This document shows positions 15,758-22,631 of a stretch of 64,000 nt of DNA, piece after piece (position 1 is the first letter of the stretch; each line of letters begins with the position of its first letter). The notes below the pieces were generated by a model that was given only the letters and a program-made list of their open reading frames with translations, ran no database searches and was not told the origin of the DNA. The position numbers and the translations under genes were made by a program. Origin of the DNA: RDXT01 sp033765305 (lineage in GTDB: Bacteria; Bacteroidota; Bacteroidia; J057); the NCBI GenBank assembly GCA_033765305.1, contig JANRID010000073.1:62001-126000 (forward strand), written 5' to 3'.

Positions 15758-15832
15758 ATGTCAGCGAGCCGCCTGTACTTTTGGTTTTACTTTAGCTTCC
15801 GAGCGTATGCCAGGGGCCTTGTGTTGCGCTGA
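15758..15832 (+). CDS. Aromatic leader peptide of the pheA operon attenuator
   Basis: A 24-codon ORF from ATG 15758 to TGA 15830-15832. Eight of its residues are aromatic: residues 7-14 read YFWFYFSF and Tyr17 follows, giving four Phe, three Tyr and one Trp. Six consecutive aromatic codons (15776-15793) form a stall region. The ORF sits about 15 nt after the predicted transcription start and ends 85 bp before pheA. Mutually exclusive RNA structures lie immediately downstream. This is the layout of ribosome-mediated attenuation, in which scarcity of charged Phe-, Tyr- or Trp-tRNA stalls the leader ribosome and permits transcription. The peptide itself has no expected function. Too short for most gene finders; no homologue is claimed. 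Confidence 0.88.
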   Translation: MSASRLYFWFYFSFRAYARGLVLR

Positions 15833-15872
15833 GTTGATCGACCATGAGCAATAAACTCGCAAGCGTCCCTGG
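15810..15872 (+). promoter_or_regulatory. Antiterminator structure of the attenuator
   Basis: Bases 15810-15823 can pair with 15858-15872 (14 pairs, two of them G-U, one bulged C at 15864). The 5' arm overlaps the last codons of the leader peptide; the 3' arm covers most of the 5' arm of the terminator hairpin (15862-15874). A ribosome stalled on the aromatic codons before about 15800 leaves the 5' arm free, so the antiterminator forms. A ribosome that reaches the stop at 15830 covers it, so the terminator forms. Confidence 0.75.
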
Positions 15873-15899
15873 ACAGAGGTTCAGGGACGCTGTGTTTTT
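15862..15899 (+). terminator. Attenuator terminator upstream of pheA
   Basis: A perfect 10-bp stem (AGCGTCCCTG with CAGGGACGCT) extends inward by three more pairs (one G-U) to a 4-nt AGAG loop, giving 13 pairs. It is followed by TGTGTTTTT. It ends 17 bp before the pheA ATG, so it can only control the operon that follows and does not belong to dapB. Confidence 0.88.
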
Positions 15900-15916
15900 A
15901 CCAGGAATGAACCGTT

Positions 15917-16795
15917 ATGCAGTATCCGACTCAACTGGCAGAAGCCACCCGCATCATCGCCATCCAGGGCGTACAGGGCTCGTTTCATGAAATTGCCGCC
16001 CGGAAATTCTTCGGAGATTCCATCGGCTTCAGCATGTGCGACTCGTTTCCCGATCTGTTTCAGTCCCTGCGCGGGGGCGAAGCGGCTTTTGGCGTGGTAG
16101 CCATTGAAAATACGGTAGCCGGTACGCTGATGCCCAACTACGCGCTGCTCCGCGAATCTTCCTTCCAGGTGATCGGGGAGGTGTATCTGCGCATCGAGCA
16201 GCATCTGATGGCCCTTCCCGGGCAGCAGCTGGCAGATATCCGCGAGGTGCATTCCCACCCGATGGCCCTCCAGCAATGCCTGAAGTACCTCTCGGGGCTG
16301 CAGGGCGTGAAGCTGGTGGAAAGCGTGGATACGGCAGCCAGCGCGGCCTGGATCCGGGCCGGCGGCATCCGGGGCATGGCCGCCATCGGCAGCGAGCTGG
16401 CCGCCCGCACCTACGGGCTCGAAATTCTGGCGCCTGGCATCGAAACAAACAAGCGCAATTTTACCCGCTTTCTCGTCATCGCCAGCCCGGAAGCGGCGCA
16501 AGCCATCCCCCGCGAAACGACCTCCAAGGCTTCGCTCTGCTTCAACCTGGCCCATGCCGTCGGCAGCCTCGCGCAGATCCTGCTCATTCTCAGCGCCCAC
16601 GGCATGAACCTCACCAAAATCCAGTCGCTGCCCATCGTGGGGCGGGAATGGGAGTACTTTTTCCATATCGACCTGGAGTACGATGACTACGAACAGTACC
16701 GGCGCTCGCTCGCGGCCATCCGGCCGCAGGTGCAGGAGCTCCGGATTCTGGGCGAATATGCCCGCGGCCCCAAACCGCAGGAGGAGGCCGCCTGA
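15917..16795 (+). CDS. pheA: Prephenate dehydratase
   Basis: A 292-residue monofunctional prephenate dehydratase, converting prephenate to phenylpyruvate for phenylalanine. The dehydratase domain (about 12-190) has GVQGSFHEIAA, the VVAIENTVAGT block (60-70), HSHPMALQQC and the catalytic TRF (183-185). An ACT regulatory domain follows (about 203-275; GSLAQILLILSAHGMNLTKI, then a WEYFFHIDLEY strand), which in this family binds phenylalanine for feedback inhibition. No chorismate mutase domain is attached; that activity sits on the DAHP synthase at the end of the operon. It is the first structural gene after the attenuator, so both transcriptional attenuation and allosteric control are expected. 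Confidence 0.93.
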   Translation: MQYPTQLAEATRIIAIQGVQGSFHEIAARKFFGDSIGFSMCDSFPDLFQSLRGGEAAFGVVAIENTVAGTLMPNYALLRESSFQVIGEVYLRIEQHLMALPGQQLADIREVHSHPMALQQCLKYLSGLQGVKLVESVDTAASAAWIRAGGIRGMAAIGSELAARTYGLEILAPGIETNKRNFTRFLVIASPEAAQAIPRETTSKASLCFNLAHAVGSLAQILLILSAHGMNLTKIQSLPIVGREWEYFFHIDLEYDDYEQYRRSLAAIRPQVQELRILGEYARGPKPQEEAA

Positions 16796-16840
16796 ACCCA
16801 TCCGATTCCGTTTTCAGTACGCTAACCTGACGCGCAGACG

Positions 16841-18016
16841 ATGATCATTTCCACCGCGGACCGGCTTGCTCAGGTATCTGAGTATTATTTTGCCCGGAAA
16901 CTGGCCGAACTCCGGCAGCGCGAGGCTGCCGGCGAGTCCATCATCAATCTGGGCATCGGCAGCCCGGATCTCCCGCCCTCGGATGATACCATCCGGGAGC
17001 TGATCAATGCATCGCTGGAGCCCGGCGTGCACGGCTACCAGTCCTACCGGGGCCTGCCGCAGCTGCGCAAGGCGCTGGCGGCCTGGTACCTCAGCACCTA
17101 CGGAGCCGCCCTGGACCCCGAGCAGGAAATCCTGCCGCTGATGGGCTCCAAGGAGGGCATCATGCACGTTTCCATGGCCTTTCTCAACCCCGGCGATCAG
17201 GCCCTGATTCCCGATCCCGGCTATCCGACCTATACTTCCAATACCCGCCTGGCGGGCGGAGAGCCCTTGTTCTACCGCCTCAGCGCGGAAAACGGCTGGC
17301 TGCCCGACCTCGACGCCCTGGAGCAGATGGACCTGCGCCGCGTCAAGCTGATGTGGATCAATTACCCCCACATGCCGACCGGCGCCAGCGCCACGCCGGA
17401 ACTCTTCGGCGCCCTCGTCCGCTTTGCCCGCCGCCACCGCATCCTGCTCTGCCATGACAACCCGTACAGCCTCGTGCTCAATCCGGAGCCGCGCAGCCTG
17501 CTGGCGCTGCCCGAAGCCCGGGGGGCGGCCATCGAGCTCAATTCCCTGAGCAAGTCGCACAATATGGCCGGCTGGCGCATCGGGATGGCCGCCGGCGATG
17601 CCGCATACATCAATGCCATCCTGCAGGTGAAGAGCAATATGGACTCCGGCATGTTCCTGCCGCTGCAGCGTGCAGCCGTGCAGGCGCTCAAAAGCAGCTA
17701 TGCCTGGCATGCGGAGCGGAACGACGAGTACCGCCTCCGCCGCGAAACCGTCTTCGGGCTGCTGCGGGCCATCGGCTGCACGTTCGATCCCGGACAGTGC
17801 GGCCTCTTTGTCTGGGCGCGCATCCCGGAGGATGCCGCCAGCGGCGAGGCCCTTTCCGAGAGCATCCTCAACCGCACAGGCGTATTCATCACCCCCGGCT
17901 TCATCTTCGGCAGCGCCGGCGAGCGCTACGTGCGCGTGTCGCTCTGCGCCAGCCAGGCACGGCTGCGGGAGGCGCTGGAGCGGGTGCTGCGGCATCAGAT
18001 CGCATGGAGCAACTGA
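16841..18016 (+). CDS. PLP aminotransferase class I/II, probably aromatic
   Basis: A 391-residue fold-type I aminotransferase. The PLP lysine is Lys238 in LNSLSKSHNMAGWRIG. Other family landmarks are NLGIGSPDLPPS near residue 35, YQSYRGLPQLRKA, MGSKEGIMH, PDPGYPTY (about 125), INYPHMPTGA and the C-terminal FITPGFIFG with the substrate-carboxylate Arg in ERYVRVSLC. Position between pheA and tyrA (45 and 19 bp gaps) suggests it transaminates phenylpyruvate and 4-hydroxyphenylpyruvate to Phe and Tyr. The sequence also resembles LL-diaminopimelate aminotransferase-type enzymes, and dapB lies just upstream of the operon, so a role in lysine synthesis or dual use cannot be excluded. Confidence 0.85.
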   Translation: MIISTADRLAQVSEYYFARKLAELRQREAAGESIINLGIGSPDLPPSDDTIRELINASLEPGVHGYQSYRGLPQLRKALAAWYLSTYGAALDPEQEILPLMGSKEGIMHVSMAFLNPGDQALIPDPGYPTYTSNTRLAGGEPLFYRLSAENGWLPDLDALEQMDLRRVKLMWINYPHMPTGASATPELFGALVRFARRHRILLCHDNPYSLVLNPEPRSLLALPEARGAAIELNSLSKSHNMAGWRIGMAAGDAAYINAILQVKSNMDSGMFLPLQRAAVQALKSSYAWHAERNDEYRLRRETVFGLLRAIGCTFDPGQCGLFVWARIPEDAASGEALSESILNRTGVFITPGFIFGSAGERYVRVSLCASQARLREALERVLRHQIAWSN

Positions 18017-18035
18017 CCTGAAACGACCGGAGCGT

Positions 18036-18878
18036 ATGACCATCAGCATTGTGGGACTGGGCCTGATCGGCGGATCGCTGGCGAAGGATCTCCGCGCCAA
18101 CGGGCTGGCGGACCGGCTCATCGGGGTGGAGGCAGATCCTGCCCATGCCCGCACAGCCCTGGAGCTGGGGCTGGCCGATGAGGTGCGGCCGCTGAAGGCT
18201 GCCTGCGCCGAGGCGGATCTGGTGGTGCTGGCGGCGCCGGTAGGCGCGCTGCTCGATCTGATGCCCAAGGCATTGGATGCCATCCGCCCGGAGGGCGCGG
18301 TCTGCGACATGGGCTCCACGAAGGCCGTGCTGGCCCGTACCCTGGCGGCGCATCCGCGCCGCAGCCGCGCCGTGCTCGCGCATCCCATGGCCGGCACCGA
18401 GTTTTCGGGGCCGCAGGCTGCCGTCAGCAACCTCTTCCAGGGCCGGGTAGCCATCCTCTGCGAAACCCAGCGGAGCGACCCCGATGCCGTGCAGCGGGTG
18501 GAGCGCCTCTTCAAAAGCCTGTTCATGCGCATCGTGCAGATGGACCCTGAAGAGCATGACCGCCACGCAGCCTATGTGTCGCATGTGTCGCACATTACGT
18601 CCTTTGTGCTGGCGCTGACCGTGCTCGAAAAGGAGAAAAGCGAGGCGCAGATTTTCAACCTCGCCGCAGGGGGCTTTGCGTCTACCGTGCGCCTGGCGAA
18701 AAGCTCCCCGCGCATGTGGCGCGACATCTATGAGCAGAACAGCCGCAACATCGCCGATGTGCTGGACAGCTACATCGAAAAGATGCAGCAGTTCCGCGAC
18801 CACATCCGAGGCGGCGCCTTCGACGCCACCTACGAGCTGATGCATCAGGCCAACGACATCGGCCGGATTCTGAAATAA
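18036..18878 (+). CDS. tyrA: Prephenate dehydrogenase
   Basis: A 280-residue NAD(P)-dependent dehydrogenase, converting prephenate to 4-hydroxyphenylpyruvate for tyrosine. The start at 18036 gives the Rossmann motif GLGLIGGS at residues 7-14; an open frame extending back to 17670 is antecedent sequence inside the aminotransferase gene. The catalytic region includes CDMGSTKAV, AHPMAGTEFSGPQAA and the VSHVSHI histidine segment. The C-terminal helical domain has FASTVRLAKSSPRMWRDI, typical of TyrA. There is no ACT domain and no fused mutase. It lies 19 bp after the aminotransferase and 36 bp before the DAHP synthase, all in one operon under the attenuator. Confidence 0.92.
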   Translation: MTISIVGLGLIGGSLAKDLRANGLADRLIGVEADPAHARTALELGLADEVRPLKAACAEADLVVLAAPVGALLDLMPKALDAIRPEGAVCDMGSTKAVLARTLAAHPRRSRAVLAHPMAGTEFSGPQAAVSNLFQGRVAILCETQRSDPDAVQRVERLFKSLFMRIVQMDPEEHDRHAAYVSHVSHITSFVLALTVLEKEKSEAQIFNLAAGGFASTVRLAKSSPRMWRDIYEQNSRNIADVLDSYIEKMQQFRDHIRGGAFDATYELMHQANDIGRILK

Positions 18879-18914
18879 GCTACCAAGGAATTTAACCTGC
18901 CAATTGAACCGAAC

Positions 18915-20015
18915 ATGCATCGTCTGGACATCATCCCCATGCAGGAATGGGGCCTGAACATCGGGGAGCGGATCCATATTTTCGGCCCCTGCAGCGTAGA
19001 ATCGCCTGAGCAGGTCATGGAAACCGTGCAGGGCCTGGCCCAGCATCCGGTGGATGTGATCCGGGGCGGAATCTGGAAGCCCCGCACGCGCCCGAATACC
19101 TTCGAGGGCGTGGGCAGCCCGGGCCTGAAATGGCTCAAAGATGCCGGCAACGCCGTCGGCAAACCCGTCGCGACGGAAGTCGCCAATGTCAAGCACGTCT
19201 ACGAGGCGCTGCGCACCGGCATCGATATCCTCTGGATCGGAGCCCGCACCACCACCAACCCCTTCGCCGTGCAGGAGATCGCCGATGCCCTGGAAGGGGT
19301 CGATATCCCGGTGCTGGTGAAAAATCCGGTCAACCCGGACCTGGAGCTGTGGGTGGGCGCCGTAGAGCGCCTCATCCGCGCGGGCATCCGCAAGGTGGCC
19401 GTGATTCACCGGGGCTTTTCGTCCTACGGGAAATCGCGCTACCGCAACCCGCCCCAGTGGGAAATGCCCATCGAGCTGCGCCGCCGCCATCCGGAGCTGC
19501 CCATCATCTGCGATCCGAGCCATATCTGCGGCAACCGCGAAATGCTGGCTTCCGTAGCGCAGAAGTCGCTCGACCTGGACCTCGACGGGGTGATGATCGA
19601 GGTGCATATCACCCCCGATAAGGCCCTCAGCGATGCCAAGCAGCAGATTACCCCCGACCGGCTGGGCGAGCTGCTCGCCGGACTGGTGCACCGCCACGCC
19701 GAATCCGACAACCCGGTATTTCTGCACAAGCTGGAAATGATGCGGGAGGAAATCGACGAGCTGGACCACAAGCTCATCGACCTGCTGGCGGAACGGATGA
19801 AAATCTCCGAACGGATCGGCGAATTCAAACGCGACAACAGCATCACCATCGTGCAGTACTCCCGGTGGAATGAGATCCTCCAGGACCGCCTGCGCTACGC
19901 CTCGCCCAAGGGCCTGAGCGAAGATATCCTGACCGAGATCCTGCAGATGATCCACAAGGAGTCGATCCGCCATCAGACCCGCGTGATGAACAGCGCGGCG
20001 GAAGCCGAAGCCTGA
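18915..20015 (+). CDS. Bifunctional DAHP synthase (type I-beta) / chorismate mutase (AroQ)
   Basis: A 366-residue fusion enzyme. Residues 1 to about 250 are a type I-beta 3-deoxy-7-phosphoheptulonate synthase, condensing PEP and erythrose-4-phosphate in the first step of the shikimate pathway. Motifs are FGPCSVES (23-30), RGGIWKPRTRP, ATEVANVKH, IGARTTTNPF, LVKNPVNP, HRGFSSYGKSRYRNPP and DPSHICGNRE. Residues about 265-350 are an all-helical AroQ chorismate mutase (EEIDELDHKLIDLLAERMKI) that makes prephenate for PheA and TyrA. This C-terminal fusion order is known from Bacteroidota such as Prevotella, where prephenate inhibits the synthase allosterically. It is the last gene of the operon and is followed by a strong hairpin. 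Confidence 0.93.
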   Translation: MHRLDIIPMQEWGLNIGERIHIFGPCSVESPEQVMETVQGLAQHPVDVIRGGIWKPRTRPNTFEGVGSPGLKWLKDAGNAVGKPVATEVANVKHVYEALRTGIDILWIGARTTTNPFAVQEIADALEGVDIPVLVKNPVNPDLELWVGAVERLIRAGIRKVAVIHRGFSSYGKSRYRNPPQWEMPIELRRRHPELPIICDPSHICGNREMLASVAQKSLDLDLDGVMIEVHITPDKALSDAKQQITPDRLGELLAGLVHRHAESDNPVFLHKLEMMREEIDELDHKLIDLLAERMKISERIGEFKRDNSITIVQYSRWNEILQDRLRYASPKGLSEDILTEILQMIHKESIRHQTRVMNSAAEAEA

Positions 20016-20025
20016 CCCGAAACCC

Positions 20026-20055
20026 GCTGCAGACGGCCCCAGGGCCGTCTGCAGC
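20026..20055 (+). terminator. Strong hairpin after the aromatic operon
   Basis: A perfect 14-bp stem (GCTGCAGACGGCCC and its complement) around a 2-nt CA gap (a 4-nt loop in practice) begins 11 bp after the DAHP synthase stop. It is very GC rich but not followed by a T-run (AGATTATGCGG follows), so it may act as a terminator with little U-tract or as a 3' stabilising hairpin. Confidence 0.6.
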
Positions 20056-20073
20056 AGATTATGCGGCCTGCCG

Positions 20074-20104
20074 TTGCAGCTTGTGCAGATGTTGACTTAA
20101 TTTG
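20074..20104 (+). promoter_or_regulatory. Promoter for the DUF3829 gene
   Basis: TTG at 20074-20076, then 20 bp, then TTAATTTG at 20097-20104 (one mismatch to TAnnTTTG). It lies after the operon hairpin and 55 bp before the ATG at 20159. Confidence 0.5.
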
Positions 20105-20158
20105 AAGCTGAATCAGCCTGCTGCCCTTCAGCCATTTCTGCCATTTACAGCCGCCTCC

Positions 20159-21283
20159 ATGTCCAAAAACAGTCCCTCCTTCCTCAAAAACCTGATCTTC
20201 GCAGTCGTCGTGCTGGGCGCTGTGTTTTTCTATTTCCGCCGCTCCGGAAAAGAGATCCCGCTCATCGACAAGCCGATTTTCGGGCAGACGGATGAGCCGG
20301 ATGAAGCGGTCGACGCAGAACCCGGCACCGAAGTCTATGAGCCGGAGGAGTCGCCGGAGCAGCTGGCCTTCAAGCTCAACCCCTACACGGAGGCGGTCAA
20401 CTACCTCTCCGGCCGGGCCTTCGACAGCTACAACCGCTACGCCTCCTGGGTCAAGCAGATGCAGCGCGGCCCTACCGGCCAGGAATCGACGGTGTACGGC
20501 CTCTATACCCTCTACGATCCCAAGACATACTTTGAAAAGCTGGACGGCGCCCAGCTCCTCGACCCGGAGCTGCCGCTGATCCAGGCGGCAGCGGATTCGT
20601 TCCGGCAGTCCTATCTTCAGCTGTACCGCCTCGTGGAAGACGTGTACCGCTATTACGACCACGAGGACTATAAAGACGATCAGTGGAAAAAGGGAAAGGC
20701 GGTGCATCCGGAACTGGTCCAGGCGTTCCGGAACTTCTTCCGGGCCGAGCGTGCCCTGCGCGAAGCCCTGCGCGCCCGCCAGGCCGGCCTGCTCGCCCTG
20801 TACCAGTCCGAAGCGCTGGATTCGGTGGAGCATCCCATTCAGTACCAGATGTATACGGCGCAGCGCCTCGCCAACGGCATCATGGACCTCGCCCTGATCA
20901 AAGACCTCAAAGAGCTGAGCCTGCAGCCCTTCAGCGAAAAACTCGACAGCCTCGAAGCCCTGGTATCCCAGATCCGCGAGGCCTCCGAGGGGTCGGAGGA
21001 CAGCTACCTGCAGAGCTACGGCAAAAGCTTCGCCGACAGCTACGACGGCTTCCTGAAATCGGCCAAGGTGATGCGCCGCCGCGTCCGCGACCGCGCCCCC
21101 CTCGAATCCCATGAGCGCTGGATGCTCGAATACATGGACGAATCGTCCGTGGAAGGCATGCCCGGGCATCTGATGAATGCCTACAACCAGACGGTCGGCG
21201 CATTCAACCGCCTCGATTTCGAAGGGCTGCCTGAAATGCCGGAGCTGATCGAGCAGACGATGTTCCACGTCCATTACCGCTGA
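20159..21283 (+). CDS. DUF3829 (YiiG-like) family protein, membrane-anchored
   Basis: A 374-residue protein. An N-terminal hydrophobic helix (about residues 9-27, LKNLIFAVVVLGAVFFYF) acts as uncleaved anchor or signal; an acidic linker of Asp, Glu and Pro follows. The main domain has the DUF3829 pattern (FKLNPYTEAVNYLSGRAFDSYNRYASWVKQ, split over about residues 72-102) and a long helical C-terminal part. The family includes E. coli YiiG, a lipoprotein of unknown role; this member lacks a lipobox. An in-frame ATG at 20102 lies inside the -7 promoter box, so 20159 is preferred. The nucleotidyltransferase starts 14 bp after its stop. The function remains unknown. Confidence 0.72.
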   Translation: MSKNSPSFLKNLIFAVVVLGAVFFYFRRSGKEIPLIDKPIFGQTDEPDEAVDAEPGTEVYEPEESPEQLAFKLNPYTEAVNYLSGRAFDSYNRYASWVKQMQRGPTGQESTVYGLYTLYDPKTYFEKLDGAQLLDPELPLIQAAADSFRQSYLQLYRLVEDVYRYYDHEDYKDDQWKKGKAVHPELVQAFRNFFRAERALREALRARQAGLLALYQSEALDSVEHPIQYQMYTAQRLANGIMDLALIKDLKELSLQPFSEKLDSLEALVSQIREASEGSEDSYLQSYGKSFADSYDGFLKSAKVMRRRVRDRAPLESHERWMLEYMDESSVEGMPGHLMNAYNQTVGAFNRLDFEGLPEMPELIEQTMFHVHYR

Positions 21284-21297
21284 CCGGCGCGCACCGC

Positions 21298-22296
21298 ATG
21301 AAAGCGATCATCCCCGTGGCGGGCATCGGCGCACAGCTCAGGCCGCACACCCATACGCAGCCCAAGCCGCTGATTCCGGTGGCGGGCAAGCCGATTCTGG
21401 GCCATATCATCGAAAACCTGATCCAGGCAGGCGTGACCGATCAGGTGTTCGTGGTCGGATACCTGCGGGAGAAAATCGAGGCCTTCGTGCGCGCGCGCTA
21501 TGCGCAGGAGATCCGCATGGAGTTTGTGGTGCAGGAGCCGCGCCGGGGGCTGGGGCATGCCATCTGGGTGGCCCGCGAGCAGCTGCGCGGCAACAGCGAG
21601 ATCCTGATCGTGCTCGGCGATACCATTTTCGGCGACGATACCCAGAAAATGCTGGACCTGGAAGGCTCGGTGCTGGCGGTGCATCCGGTGGAGGACCCCC
21701 GCGAATTTGGCATCGCCGTGCTGGACGCCCGCCAGGAATTTGTCGCCAAGCTGGCCGAAAAGCCGCAGATTCCCACCAGCAACCTCGCCCTGGTGGGCAT
21801 GTACAAGCTCCGGGAAGTGGAGGCGCTGATTGCCGCCCTTGAAGGGCTGGTGGCCCGTGCCCCGGAAGATGACCTGGAAATCCCGCTGACCGACGCGCTC
21901 ATGGAGATGATCCGCCAGGGCGTCCGCATGCGGACGCTGAAAGTGGAGAACTGGTTTGACTGCGGGCGGCTCGAAACCCTGCTGCAGACCAACCGCATCC
22001 TGCTCGGGCGGCGCCCGGCCGCCGATCCGCCCCGGTTTCCGGGCAGCGTCATCATCCCGCCTGTGGACATCGCCGAGGGCTGCCAGATCGAGCATTCGAT
22101 CATCGGACCCTTTGTCGCCGTGGGCGAGCACGCCCGCATCGTGCATTCCATGGTGGAGGATTCCATCCTGGGCGCCTATTCGCGCCTGGAAACCGTGGCC
22201 CTGAAAGACTCGGTCGTCGGCAACGACACCTCGCTCAGCGGCCGCCGGCTCAGCATCAACCTGGGCGACAATACGGAAATCGACTTCGACCGCTGA
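21298..22296 (+). CDS. Sugar-phosphate nucleotidyltransferase with left-handed beta-helix tail
   Basis: A 332-residue enzyme of the NDP-sugar pyrophosphorylase family. The N-terminal catalytic domain begins KAIIPVAGIGAQLRPHT with QPKPLIPVAGKP, the nucleotide-binding and metal-binding start of glucose-1-phosphate thymidylyl/uridylyltransferases; IVLGDTIF and EDPREFGIAV are further family motifs. The C-terminal part (about 250-325) has hexapeptide-like turns (VIIPPVDIAEGCQIEHSIIG), forming a left-handed beta helix, as in the long RmlA/GlmU-like and archaeal-type enzymes. It activates a hexose-1-phosphate for cell-surface glycan synthesis; which base and sugar cannot be read. The usual Gly-rich loop GxGTRLRP is altered to GIGAQLRP, with Gln replacing the typical Arg-preceding Thr. 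Confidence 0.83.
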   Translation: MKAIIPVAGIGAQLRPHTHTQPKPLIPVAGKPILGHIIENLIQAGVTDQVFVVGYLREKIEAFVRARYAQEIRMEFVVQEPRRGLGHAIWVAREQLRGNSEILIVLGDTIFGDDTQKMLDLEGSVLAVHPVEDPREFGIAVLDARQEFVAKLAEKPQIPTSNLALVGMYKLREVEALIAALEGLVARAPEDDLEIPLTDALMEMIRQGVRMRTLKVENWFDCGRLETLLQTNRILLGRRPAADPPRFPGSVIIPPVDIAEGCQIEHSIIGPFVAVGEHARIVHSMVEDSILGAYSRLETVALKDSVVGNDTSLSGRRLSINLGDNTEIDFDR

Positions 22297-22297
22297 C

Positions 22298-22630
22298 ATG
22301 GGCCTCGTATACCACCTCATGCCGCCCGCCGACTGGGACCGCTTCCTGGCTTCGGGCGAATACAAGCCGGACTCGCTGGCCAGCGAGGGCTTTATCCATT
22401 GCTCCACCCGCGAGCAGGTGCTGGATACGGCCCGGCGCTTCTTCGGCCATCTGCCGGACCTGCTGGCGCTGGAAATTCCCGAGCGGGCCGTGAAATCCAT
22501 CCTCAAATACGAAGCAGCGGAATCCGGCGGGCTGTTTCCGCATCTCTACGGGCCGCTGAGCCTGCATCAGGTCGAAACCCTGCATATGCTCGTCCGCAAG
22601 CCGGACGGCAGCTGGGAGTGGGTGCGCTGA
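22298..22630 (+). CDS. DUF952 family protein
   Basis: A 110-residue protein that starts one base after the nucleotidyltransferase stop and is certainly co-transcribed with it. It matches the small DUF952 family: YHLMPPADWDRFLASGEY at the start, the hallmark EGFIHCSTREQV in the middle (about residues 30-41), LALEIPE and a terminal FPHLYGPLSLHQV segment. The fold is related to ADP-ribosyltransferase-like proteins according to general family knowledge, but no activity is established. It has no signal peptide or membrane helix. It is convergent with the cyclase gene, with stop codons only one base apart. Confidence 0.85.
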   Translation: MGLVYHLMPPADWDRFLASGEYKPDSLASEGFIHCSTREQVLDTARRFFGHLPDLLALEIPERAVKSILKYEAAESGGLFPHLYGPLSLHQVETLHMLVRKPDGSWEWVR

Positions 22631-22631
22631 G

